Assembly (NCBI RefSeq): GCF_000013645.1
Contig: NC_007953.1
Coordinates: 806,001 to 870,000, forward strand
Length of the DNA stretch: 64,000 nt
Direction: 5' to 3'
From: Paraburkholderia xenovorans LB400
Lineage (GTDB): Bacteria; Pseudomonadota; Gammaproteobacteria; Burkholderiales; Burkholderiaceae
Under the pieces are notes generated by a model. That model did not search any database. It saw only the letters and a program-made list of their open reading frames with translations, and was not told where the DNA came from. Positions within the stretch are counted from its first letter, which is position 1; each line of letters begins with the position of its first letter. The translations under genes were made by a program, and so were the position numbers. Below are positions 36,887 through 45,325 of the stretch, in pieces.

Positions 36887-37513
36887 ATGAAACCCGAGAA
36901 TGTCGCCGTTAGCCATCGTGTGCCATGGAACAAGGGCAAACTTACCGGGCAGAAGCCGCCGCTAAAGCTCCGAGAAATTTGGGCGATCCGGACGAGGCTT
37001 CAGATGGCGTCGAACGTCCGTGAGCTTGCGATGTTCAATCTCGCAATCGATAGCAAGCTTCGAGCGTGCGATCTCACGCGATTGCAGGTGCGGGACGTCC
37101 ATCACGGAAGCCACGTGGCAGCGAGGGCCACCGTCATGCAGCAGAAGACCCAGCGGCCGGTCCAATTCGAGATCACGGAACAGACCCGCGAGAGCCTCGA
37201 AGCATGGATCGAAGCGCGAGGACTGAAGGAGGCGGATTTTCTGTTTCCGAGCCGGTTGCATACGTCGCCGCATCTGTCGACCCGGCAATACGCTCGGATG
37301 GTGCATCGCTGGGTCGCATCGATTGGTCTCGACGATACCGCATACGGTACCCACACTATGCGGCGCACAAAGGCTTCACTGATCTACCGGCGAACGAAGA
37401 ATCTTCGGGCGGTACAGCTGCTGCTCGGGCATACGAAGCTGGAAAGCACGGTTCGCTACCTCGGCATCGAGGTCGACGATGCCCTTGAGATGGCAGAGCA
37501 AACCGAGGTTTGA
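36887..37513 (+). CDS. Compact tyrosine recombinase/integrase
   Basis: At 208 residues it lacks most of an N-terminal core-binding domain but keeps a complete catalytic set: R in DSKLRACDLTRL, K in MQQKTQRPVQFEI, H-x-x-R in THTMRRTKASL, H in LLLGHTKLEST and Y in TVRYLGIE. AAAGGAGA precedes the ATG. Short recombinases of this type are common on Burkholderiaceae mobile DNA. A broken copy lies 1.5 kb upstream in the same orientation. Confidence 0.85.
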   Translation: MKPENVAVSHRVPWNKGKLTGQKPPLKLREIWAIRTRLQMASNVRELAMFNLAIDSKLRACDLTRLQVRDVHHGSHVAARATVMQQKTQRPVQFEITEQTRESLEAWIEARGLKEADFLFPSRLHTSPHLSTRQYARMVHRWVASIGLDDTAYGTHTMRRTKASLIYRRTKNLRAVQLLLGHTKLESTVRYLGIEVDDALEMAEQTEV

Positions 37514-37950
37514 TGTGCCTCGGCCGGCGAGCGGTCGCTTGCCGGCCATGAAGAGGCATTCACTCGTGTCGGCATCAAGTCATTCGAACGGCGGTTGCTC
37601 AGCGCTCAGCGGCCATTGACAATAAGTTAGCTCTCTAACGAATGCAGCCTTATTCAAACTGGTCACCACTATCGAGAACTTTCTTCCTGCCACTTGCGTA
37701 CCAACCGTTCAGTCAGATCGGTAGCCGGTAGTATTCTTGGGAGCGGAGCGCCTTGACCTTCCCACCGCGCTGCGAATTCATGAGTACCCTGTGCGCTGGC
37801 AACGGTATGAAGCGCTTTGGCCGCAGCACCAGGTCCGGGTTCACCATCACGTTGACCGGAAACCGCAGCCGTACCGTCCATGTCGGCTGGACGCTCAGAT
37901 TTACAGCGTGCGATCTCCTGACCGGCCTAGTCTCGACGATCCTGTGCCGG
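37514..37950. other. Intergenic region, possible degenerate frame
   Basis: An open minus-strand frame ends at about 37724 with VLRPKRFIPLPAHRVLMNSQ-like sequence, but has no start codon or known family. I do not call a gene. Confidence 0.35.
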
Positions 37951-38706
37951 TCAGGCAGTGAAGCCGCCGTTCACATCAATGACGGAGCCGGTTATAAAAC
38001 CGGCATCCGGCCCCGCCAGAAAGACGACGGCTGCAGCGACCTCGCTCAATTCGGCGAAGCGGTGGATGGCATGGCTTTCCATGATGATCGGAGGCAGCTT
38101 GCCCTTCGATCCGGCAGCCATGTCGGTGTCCATCATCCCGGCCTGGACGACGTTGACGGTAATGTTCCGGCCGCCGAGATCACGCGCGGCTCCCTTGGAG
38201 TAACCGACCACCGCAGCCTTCGTGGCGGCATAGTCGGCGGTGCCGGGGAATGCGATGCGTGTGCCGAGGCCCGAACCGATGGAGATGATGCGACCACCCT
38301 CGGGCAGCACCTTGGCGGCGGCACGAATGTTGGCGATCACGCCAAAGGTGTTGATGGCCCATTGCCGATCCATTGCCGCATTGTCGATGGCGGGGTCGTC
38401 GATGGTTTTGCCTTGCAGTGCAACGGCAGCGTTGTTGACCAGGATGTCGAGCTTTCCGAGCTTCGACAGCACTTCGCGCACCATCGGTTCCGCGGCGGCC
38501 GGATCGCCCTGATCGGCCTTGATCGCAATGGCACGCACGCCCTTCGCTTTGATGCTTTCAATGACGGCCAATGCCTTTTCCCCGGAAGCGACATAGCTGA
38601 TGGCGATGTCCGCGCCCTGATCGGCCAGCGCGGCAGCGGTCGCCGCACCGAGCCCGCGCGATCCACCCGTGACGAGGGCAACCTTTCCAGCGAGTTTCCT
38701 GCTCAT
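37951..38706 (-). CDS. SDR-family oxidoreductase (FabG-like)
   Basis: The 251-residue protein has TGGSRGLG as cofactor loop near residue 14, NNAAV near 90, a catalytic Ser in ISIGSG, and Tyr/Lys in ADYAATKAAVVGYSKG. The end SVIDVNGGFTA is typical. I chose the ATG at 38704-38706 (AAAGGAATC upstream). It lies 43 bp downstream of a second SDR on the same strand; together they probably form an operon controlled by the divergent TetR protein. Confidence 0.87.
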   Translation of the reverse strand: MSRKLAGKVALVTGGSRGLGAATAAALADQGADIAISYVASGEKALAVIESIKAKGVRAIAIKADQGDPAAAEPMVREVLSKLGKLDILVNNAAVALQGKTIDDPAIDNAAMDRQWAINTFGVIANIRAAAKVLPEGGRIISIGSGLGTRIAFPGTADYAATKAAVVGYSKGAARDLGGRNITVNVVQAGMMDTDMAAGSKGKLPPIIMESHAIHRFAELSEVAAAVVFLAGPDAGFITGSVIDVNGGFTA

Positions 38707-38749
38707 TTCAGATTCCTTTTTTGTTGATTGGAGGGTGGGAGGTTCTCGT

Positions 38750-39523
38750 TCACCACGGCAGCCGTTCATCGAGGAAGAAGAAGCCGCCGGTGGGGCCGTC
38801 TTCACCAAGGCTGGCGTACTTCACGACGGCGTGCGCACCGTCCTCTGCGCTCATGTTTGCCCGTTCACCGCCCATGCTGGTTCGCAGCCAGCCGGGATGA
38901 ACCGCATTGATCTTGATCGGCGTGTCTCGCAGTTCCGCGGCGATCAAAATAGTGAAGGCGTTGAGCGCGGCCTTGGATGTGTCATAGCCGAGAGCCCGGA
39001 TCGGGTAGACCGGCGAGCACGGATCGGATAGATGTGCGAGCGACCCTCTGATGCTCGACACGTTCACGATCCGGCCAGCACTCGACCGCCGAATCAGCGG
39101 CAGCAGGGTTTGTGTTAGAAAAACGGGAGCAAAGAAGTTCGCCTCAAAGGTGTCGCGCACCACGTTGGGCAGTGCCTCGCTCGGCTGTCGGGTAGCTGGT
39201 GTGCCGCCGTCGGGGCTATCCAGCAAAATTCCGGCGTTATTGATCAGAATGTCGAGCCTGCCGTGCGCTCTGTCGATTTCGGCGTAGGCCGCCTGCCGAT
39301 CCTCATCGCTCGTGACGTCGAGCTTGAGCGCGGATACTGCATGGCCCAGGTTGCGCAACTCGGTGGCGACCGCCTCGGCCTTCGCCGTGTCTCGTGCGCC
39401 GATGATGACGTGCGCGCCCAGCGTTGCAAGCTGCTGGGCAATCTCGAGGCCGAGACCGCGTGCGCCGCCGGTCACAAGCGCGAACTTCCCATGTAGCGAG
39501 GAGGTTGTGTTCCCATTGGGCAC
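38750..39523 (-). CDS. SDR-family oxidoreductase
   Basis: The 257-residue protein has TGGARGLGLEIAQQL as cofactor loop, NNAGILLDSPDGG, SSIRGSLAHLSD and the catalytic YDTSKAALNAF. The extended region between the Ser and Tyr motifs and the end GGFFFLDERLPW resemble carbonyl-reductase-like SDRs. It is the first gene of the pair and is divergent from tetR, with GATCGTTA repeats between them. Such TetR-SDR pairs commonly respond to electrophiles (inference). Confidence 0.86.
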   Translation of the reverse strand: MPNGNTTSSLHGKFALVTGGARGLGLEIAQQLATLGAHVIIGARDTAKAEAVATELRNLGHAVSALKLDVTSDEDRQAAYAEIDRAHGRLDILINNAGILLDSPDGGTPATRQPSEALPNVVRDTFEANFFAPVFLTQTLLPLIRRSSAGRIVNVSSIRGSLAHLSDPCSPVYPIRALGYDTSKAALNAFTILIAAELRDTPIKINAVHPGWLRTSMGGERANMSAEDGAHAVVKYASLGEDGPTGGFFFLDERLPW

Positions 39524-39557
39524 TACACTTGCTCCTTGATCTTCCGGATTAAATTCC

Positions 39558-39623
39558 GATCGTTATCGTAACGAACGGTATTGTATTGGCCCAAGGGTGT
39601 CAAGTGTTTTATACTGATCGTTA
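39558..39623. promoter_or_regulatory. Putative TetR operators between SDR and tetR
   Basis: GATCGTTA occurs at 39558-39565 and again at 39616-39623. The first copy extends into the inverted repeat CGTTA-TCG-TAACG (39561-39573). Both lie in the 125-bp divergent region, as expected for sites controlling both genes. Confidence 0.5.
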
Positions 39624-39648
39624 CTAAAACATCCGTGTGAGCTTAAAG

Positions 39649-40239
39649 ATGGGGCGTCACAGACAGTTCGACGAAGGCGAGGCGCTCGAAGCTGCGCTGT
39701 CGGTCTTCTGGCAGAAGGGCTACGAGGGCGCTTCGTTTGAAGATTTGTCCCAAGCCACGGGCGTGGCACGCCCTGGTCTCTATTCGGCATTCGGCAACAA
39801 GGAAGCACTCTTCATCAAGGCGCTCGATCTCTACGACGCCAGGTACATGGGCTTCATGAGCGAAGCACTGAGCGAGCCTACGTCCTTGAAGGTTGTGGAG
39901 CGTATTCTGCAAGGCTCCGCCAACATCCATACCATGGACTCAGCCCATCCGGGTTGCCTGGGTATTAACGGTGCGCTCGCCTGCTCGGACGATGCCGAAC
40001 CCATTCGCCGTGAACTCATCCGACGCCGCGCCGCAACGCAATTGGCACTCCGTAAACGCCTGGAACGTGCTCAACGAGAAGGCGAACTACCCGCTTCAGT
40101 CGATGGGGCAACACTGGCCTCGTTTGTAATGGCTATCTCACAAGGCATGGCGGTGCAAGCCAAAGCTGGAGCGTCAAAGAAAGCACTTGAAGGATTGGTT
40201 GAGTACGTTATCAAGACCTGGCCGTCGGCGTCCAGATAG
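39649..40239 (+). CDS. TetR/AcrR-family regulator
   Basis: The 196-residue protein begins MGRHRQFDEGEALEAALSVFWQKGYEGASFEDLSQATGV, the classical N-terminal TetR helix-turn-helix (GLYSAFGNKEALF closes it). HPGCLGINGALACSDDAEPIRREL is a recurrent segment of the C-terminal domain in this subgroup. The ATG at 39649 fits the family start; an in-frame GTG at 39637 is possible. It is divergent from the two SDR genes and probably represses them and itself. Confidence 0.88.
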   Translation: MGRHRQFDEGEALEAALSVFWQKGYEGASFEDLSQATGVARPGLYSAFGNKEALFIKALDLYDARYMGFMSEALSEPTSLKVVERILQGSANIHTMDSAHPGCLGINGALACSDDAEPIRRELIRRRAATQLALRKRLERAQREGELPASVDGATLASFVMAISQGMAVQAKAGASKKALEGLVEYVIKTWPSASR

Positions 40240-40840
40240 TATCCACCAGCACTTAGGCGTTGCCTATAGACAGAGGCCTTTTAACGGGAGGCCTGGCCCA
40301 ACGGATCGCCCCTCTCTGTTGAATGATGTCCCATGACACTCCATGGTTACATACCGCAGCGGCGAGCTGCTGCCCGAGCTGTTTTTCAATCGCCGGCTTC
40401 CGCGGCACCAGCGAGTGTTGTACCTTGAAAGCGGCCGTTGCAGCCGCACGGTGATGTGCGGCAGTTTAGGGTCGGGCATGGTCCTTCGGTGGTTGGCGCA
40501 AACTGAATCTCCCTCAATTCGCGTACGGTCTCCTGCTTGATGTCGGCATAGGGAGTCCGGCCGTGCGAGGTATCCGGGAAAGTTCGGCCACTTTCGGCCG
40601 TTCGATATCGGCGCCTAGATCGACGACAATAGATACCGACCGTACGTCGGTACTCGCCAAGGGCTATAGAGGAAAATATCTCGGCAACTGCAGATCTCGA
40701 CGATTAGAGCCGTTAATTTCGATAAAAATTAAAGATCCGGTAGCAACTGCCGTTGAACGATCGTCTGTAGACAATGAGAGTCTCCCGCCGAATATGCTTG
40801 TTCGGCCGCCACAACCATTCATCACCGAATTCGCAAACAG
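40240..40840. other. Intergenic region with a degenerate fragment
   Basis: No gene. The minus strand at 40507-40580 encodes PDTSHGRTPYADIKQETV, related to the fragment at 32766-32848. Each fragment is followed by one unit of the dispersed repeat (GGGAAAGTTCGGCC here). Confidence 0.4.
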
Positions 40841-41188
40841 ATGACGGAGCCGCCAGAATTTCGACCCAATTTCCTATTCATTCAAGCGAGGGCTCGCCTT
40901 AAGGATTTCTTCATAACCTCGCTGTGGTTGTCCTTGATGTTAGCGGGCTTGACCGGTTGGTGGGGTGTAGAGGGTGACGCGCTCATGCTTCACCTGGCTG
41001 CAATTCTTGCGGTGCTGTTTTTATGCCTTTTCATATCGTTTATAGTCGTGTGCATTGTGCGCAAAAGGCATCCCATTGCGGAGTTGCGCCAGTTGGTGTC
41101 ATTTAAATCCGTATTATATTTTGGATTGTCGTTAATATTTTTTGTTTTGCTGGGAGCTGTCGCGGTTGTATTATCGACCAAGAAGTGA
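40841..41188 (+). CDS. Small membrane protein, three predicted TM helices
   Basis: The 115-residue protein has hydrophobic segments at about 24-40 (FITSLWLSLMLAGLTGWW), 50-72 (MLHLAAILAVLFLCLFISFI) and 90-112 (SVLYFGLSLIFFVLLGAVAVVL). Base composition is clearly more A+T-rich than the neighbours, suggesting acquisition. No family is recognised and no operon partner is adjacent. Confidence 0.5.
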   Translation: MTEPPEFRPNFLFIQARARLKDFFITSLWLSLMLAGLTGWWGVEGDALMLHLAAILAVLFLCLFISFIVVCIVRKRHPIAELRQLVSFKSVLYFGLSLIFFVLLGAVAVVLSTKK

Positions 41189-41796
41189 GCTGTTGTTAAA
41201 TAGCGTAATAATAAAATGAGTGAAACGACGAACACGCCTCTGTAATTCTACGACCGTTGTCGAGAAAGCCGACCGTCGCTTCCGGGTCGACTGCTGCCGA
41301 TCGCGACCGTGCGAGATTCGGGCAGTCTATGCGATTTGCATGAGGCAGTGGTCGGCCATCAGGCGTCACCCACGTAGGGCGCCTACATGACATTCGAATG
41401 TCGCTTTGCTCTGTTACTGGCCATTCGCACGCCGATTATGCAGGTCGCTTCATCGTAGAAGCCTTTTTCTTGCGGAACGAAGCTGCAGGTCTTCGTGGGA
41501 CCCAAGCTGGAACATCTGCTCCGAATTCTATGCCGCCATTGGCCTGGGCTCGGTCCAAGGCCCCGACGCCGGCAGCTTCCCGGCAGCGGTTAGAGAAATC
41601 GCGTCAGTTGCGTAACGGGTCGCCGGTTGAGCGGAGTTGCCCGTGCATCCACCGCGCAACCTGATTCACCGTGCCAATATCGGTATGCGAAAGATAGGGC
41701 TAAAGAGTTTGTATTTGCTGACGATAAACGAGGATGAGCATACAGCCGTACTAGCGCCCGCACGACTAGCGAGCAACAAGAACGCATTGGAGAGCC
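41189..41796. other. Intergenic region with dispersed repeat
   Basis: It holds one copy of the dispersed unit CGCTTCCGGGTCGACTGCTG at 41277-41303. No recognisable gene. GGAGAG at 41791-41796 serves the next gene. Confidence 0.4.
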
Positions 41797-43341
41797 ATGA
41801 CTACTCTATCGTCCCTGAACACTGCCACGACCGCCGCGCTTGCTCCACTCGTGGATTCTGCAAACCGTTCTCCCGTCGTGTCGGCGAACGTCATCGACGG
41901 GCAGAGTATGGCGCTGTCTTCGCCGTCGACCGTTGTCACGATTCCTTCCTCCACCGGCGTTGTGGCGCTCGAAACCTATACGCCGGAGGTGACGCTGGCC
42001 GGCGTCACGCCGACAGTAACCACGGCCAGCGACAGTCGTGACGCCGTGACGCTGCAGATGCTGGGTAGTTACACCGCCGCGCAAACGATGACGGGGCAGT
42101 TCTCCGGTGTCGGCAGTGCGCTGCTCGACCGTTTCAAGACCACGGGCAGCGATTTTTCGCAGTCGGTCAGCATGACCGGCGGCATTGTTCCGTCGTCGCC
42201 GCAAGGGCCCGAGGGCAAGATCGATCTGACGGTTAAAACGAAAAGTGGCGTGACGGTCGACATTGAGATCGACAGCGGGGGCGGCAGCCTTTCGGCCAGC
42301 ATTAAGAGCAGCGGCAAACTCAGCGACAGTGAACGCAGCGCCGTGGCACAGCTTGCCGACGGATTTCAGCAGGCCATCGATGGCTTGAGCGCCGCTCCGC
42401 AAAAACTCGACCTGAGCGGCCTCGCGCAATTCGACGCGTCGGCGCTCGCTTCCGTGAACTTTCAGTACAACGTCACCAACGACGGCAGCGCGAACATTTC
42501 GGCCAGCTATTCGCAAAGTAGCGCCTCTCGAAGCTTGAGTATCAAAAGCGCCGAAGGTGCCATTGACGTCAGCGTCGACACGAGCAATTCGGCGCTTTGG
42601 GGGACGAGTTCGCAGCGCGCCGCGTCCATTGCCAGCTATCTGCAGCAGTTCGATCAGGCGAATTCGGGCGGACACGGCAATGGGGCGCTAATGTCGATGT
42701 TTGAAGACGGTTTCGCGCAGATGAACGAGGACTATGGGACGCCGTCGGGCCAGGTGTTGCCCGGTGCCGCCTACGCGCCAGCGCTGCAGCAGGCGGATCA
42801 GGCGATGTTGACTGGACTCGGCGATTTCAGCGCATCGATCGCGGATGCGGCGACTTCTCCCAATCCGATGCGCCCCGGTGAAGTTAACTCGTTTTCCTAT
42901 CAGGTATCCCAAACCACGAAACTCGCAGGCTCGCAACTCGACGGACAGATAACCCAGCACCAGCAGTCTCATCTGAGCGCGAGCTACCATCAGGCCTCAT
43001 CGGGCGGCGGCGAACCGGTGTTGACATCGTCGCGCTCGTCGCAGAACTACGACTACGTGCAAATCGACGATAGCACCGACAGCACAGTGCAGATCGCAAC
43101 GGAACGCGGTGCGCTGCTGGATGCGTCGTTGAATCAGTCGTCTGACCGGAAGACACGTGACTCGAAGTACGAAGAAGGCGAACTGATTTCGGATGTGACC
43201 ACGCCGGAAGAAACGTCCCAGTCGTCGGACCTGCTCGCGTTGCTCAAACCGCTGATTGACAACGGCGACGCTACGCGCGATAGCGTTGAGTGGCAGCAGG
43301 CGCTTTCGCGTATCCATGGAATGATCCAACTTGGCGCGTAA
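41797..43341 (+). CDS. 514-aa Ser/Thr/Asp-rich protein of unknown function
   Basis: I do not recognise a family. The protein is rich in Ser, Thr, Ala and Asp, lacks cysteine and has no signal peptide. The first ~110 residues are low-complexity (STVVTIPSSTGVVALETYTP). The middle has beta-like stretches (KIDLTVKTKSGVTVDIEIDS, then SANISASYSQSSASRSLSIK), and the C-terminus is helical (LLALLKPLIDNGDATRDSVE). GGAGAG precedes the ATG. Composition suggests a secreted or surface protein using a non-Sec route (speculative). Confidence 0.6.
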   Translation: MTTLSSLNTATTAALAPLVDSANRSPVVSANVIDGQSMALSSPSTVVTIPSSTGVVALETYTPEVTLAGVTPTVTTASDSRDAVTLQMLGSYTAAQTMTGQFSGVGSALLDRFKTTGSDFSQSVSMTGGIVPSSPQGPEGKIDLTVKTKSGVTVDIEIDSGGGSLSASIKSSGKLSDSERSAVAQLADGFQQAIDGLSAAPQKLDLSGLAQFDASALASVNFQYNVTNDGSANISASYSQSSASRSLSIKSAEGAIDVSVDTSNSALWGTSSQRAASIASYLQQFDQANSGGHGNGALMSMFEDGFAQMNEDYGTPSGQVLPGAAYAPALQQADQAMLTGLGDFSASIADAATSPNPMRPGEVNSFSYQVSQTTKLAGSQLDGQITQHQQSHLSASYHQASSGGGEPVLTSSRSSQNYDYVQIDDSTDSTVQIATERGALLDASLNQSSDRKTRDSKYEEGELISDVTTPEETSQSSDLLALLKPLIDNGDATRDSVEWQQALSRIHGMIQLGA

Positions 43342-43696
43342 TTTTCGCCGGCAATTGGGAGGTTGGGTCATTTGAAAGAACTGATATCACCTTCACGATC
43401 CCTCAGGTTTCTGGATCTCTTTCGAAGGCAAACGCCTGAATGACGGGTGGCTCTGCCGTGTGAGTCACGCTGGAAACGAGTGGCCGTTAAGCTTCATAAG
43501 CGAGCATAAAAGCAGAGTCCGGCCCAGCGGCTGAATTGGGTCGACCACGGTCCGAAGCGAGTCGATCTCTGGCGAGCGCCGTATGCAATCAGCATTGGAC
43601 CGGGGTCGGCCATAAAGGGACGCTCGCACGTGCAAGTAGAATCGCTAACAATCGGCTCCAGATTTGATGGCCGTTCCCATTTCGCGAGAAACAGCG
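43342..43696. other. Intergenic region with one dispersed repeat unit
   Basis: A repeat unit related to CGGCCATGAGCGGTC lies at about 43602-43624. No gene seen. Confidence 0.4.
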
Positions 43697-44428
43697 ATGA
43701 AGGTAACGATTGCATACATCGAAGAACCTCCGTTCGGTTGGACGGAAGCAGACCGTATCGCAACTGGCGCCGACATTGAATTGGCCAAAGTGGTTCTTCG
43801 GGCGATCGGAGCCACCATGATCGATTATCGTCTGACGACGTTCAGCGAACTGTTGCCCGGCGTTGAAGCCGGCCGCTGGGATATGAATGTCCCGCTATTC
43901 GTTACCCCTGAGCGCGCCAATCTGGTCGCGTTCAGCGTGCCGGTGTGGGCGATGGGGGATGGATTCCTGGTTCGGGCTGGAAATCCGAAATCGCTCGACA
44001 GCTATGCGTCGCTGGCCAGGCGCGGCGATGCGCGCCTTGGCATCATTGCCGGACAGGTGCAACATGACTCGGCGAGAGCGTCCCGTGTAAGTGAAGATCA
44101 GATAGAAATCTTCGAACACCAGGCCGACGCTATCGAAGCCGTCCGTTCGGGCGCTATCGATGCTTACGCGAGCACAGCTTTGGGAAACCGCATACTGGCG
44201 GATCGTATCGGCGGGTCGGTGTTCGAGGCCGTGGAGCACAAACCGGGAACGAATGGCAAGCAACACGAGCTTCCGTTCGGAGCATTCTCATTCAACAGGG
44301 GAAACAGCGACCTGCGTAATGCGGTAAACGCGCAGCTTCGTTCATATCTCGGCTCCCCAGACCATCGAGCACGCATGGCTAAATTCGGCGTGACGAGCAA
44401 TGAGATCGATCCCGTTCTCGCACGTTGA
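43697..44428 (+). CDS. Periplasmic-binding-protein-like protein without signal peptide
   Basis: The 243-residue protein has the amino-acid-binding (SBP_bac_3) fold pattern: GADIELAKVVLRAIGATMIDYRLTTFSELLPGVEAGRWDM, ERANLVAFSVPVW, and LRNAVNAQLRSYLG near the end. It starts MKVTIAYIEEPPFGW, so the first beta-strand follows the initiator directly and there is no export signal. An upstream ATG at 43664 adds only MMAVPISRETA, also not a signal. No permease or ATPase is adjacent. It may be a cytosolic ligand sensor or a gene that lost its signal. Confidence 0.7.
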   Translation: MKVTIAYIEEPPFGWTEADRIATGADIELAKVVLRAIGATMIDYRLTTFSELLPGVEAGRWDMNVPLFVTPERANLVAFSVPVWAMGDGFLVRAGNPKSLDSYASLARRGDARLGIIAGQVQHDSARASRVSEDQIEIFEHQADAIEAVRSGAIDAYASTALGNRILADRIGGSVFEAVEHKPGTNGKQHELPFGAFSFNRGNSDLRNAVNAQLRSYLGSPDHRARMAKFGVTSNEIDPVLAR

Positions 44429-44522
44429 GTGTGGGACGGCGTGCGGCCATGAGCGGCCCCTCGGTTCGACCACCCGGTCGGGGCGCAGCAGCCGCCCCGT
44501 CCCAAATTGGAAGGAGCCAAAC

Positions 44523-44873
44523 GTGCAAATCAAACGGGTAGTTGCCAACTTCAGGGCGCTCGATCTCACTCGGGCCCGGGCGTTCTATCGAGATATCCTC
44601 GGCCTCGAGCTTTTGATGGATCACGGATGGATCCAGACCTATGGTTCTCAGACCGAGATGACTATCCAGGTGAGCTTCGCCTCCGAGGGAGGTTCCGGCA
44701 CGCCAGTACCGGACCTGTCGATTGAAGTAGACGATGTGGACGCAGCACTTGAACGCATGAAAGCTGCCGGCTTTGCCATCGAATATGGTCCGGTTGACGA
44801 ACCTTGGGGCGTCCGCCGGTTCTTCGTTCGCGACCCATTCGAGAAACTGGTCAATATCCTTGCGCACGCCTGA
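44523..44873 (+). CDS. VOC/glyoxalase-family protein
   Basis: The 116-residue protein is one VOC fold: FRALDLTRARAFYRDILGLELLMDHGW then PDLSIEVDDVDAALERMKAAGF, then WGVRRFFVRDPFEKLVNIL. The start is GTG at 44523 with AAGGAG upstream, which decides between this and longer frames. VOC proteins of this size act as metal-dependent lyases, dioxygenases or antibiotic-binding proteins. Substrate unknown. Confidence 0.82.
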   Translation: MQIKRVVANFRALDLTRARAFYRDILGLELLMDHGWIQTYGSQTEMTIQVSFASEGGSGTPVPDLSIEVDDVDAALERMKAAGFAIEYGPVDEPWGVRRFFVRDPFEKLVNILAHA

Positions 44874-44940
44874 GCGCCGTTCACGGTTGGGCGAAATCGA
44901 AGGGGAATTGAACGTCCGCTTCGAAGCGTCGCGAATTTCC

Positions 44941-44968
44941 CGCTTCGGGTCGACTGCTGCCGGCCATG
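44941..44968. repeat. Dispersed intergenic repeat unit
   Basis: CGCTTCGGGTCGACTGCTGC, continuing CGGCCATG, is one of three close copies in the window (others at 41277-41303 and 49127-49160). All lie between genes. Confidence 0.6.
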
Positions 44969-44981
44969 TCCGTTAAGGGTT

Positions 44982-45047
44982 GTTCGACGCCTGCCAACGC
45001 GCGCAGGAATGTGATGCGCCACCGCGCTTCGCTGGCAGGCGTCGAAC
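44982..45047. repeat. 15-bp perfect inverted repeat, 36-bp spacer
   Basis: GTTCGACGCCTGCCA (44982-44996) pairs with TGGCAGGCGTCGAAC (45033-45047). It lies 280 bp beyond the 3' end of the IS91-type transposase, so it may mark that element's far terminus. No T tract follows. Confidence 0.5.
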
Positions 45048-45325
45048 GAGCCTCGATGGAGGAAACCGCGGAGTGCCTCGATGCGCTCGGAATCTTTGAG
45101 GCTATGGCGATTGATAGGCAGGGATGCCGGGTAATGTTGATGAATGCGTGGTCAGGCGGGACGCTGGATAGACGCTGACGCGGTGATGAAGCGGTGCAGT
45201 GGCACCGTTGTGATGGCGAAGCGGACATGCGAGGGACTGCGCGGAGCGACAGGCGCAAACGTCCGCTCGTGGGCCGCGTTGCCGCAAAGCCGACGGTCGG
45301 GTTGGACGTACAGGAAGCATTGCAC

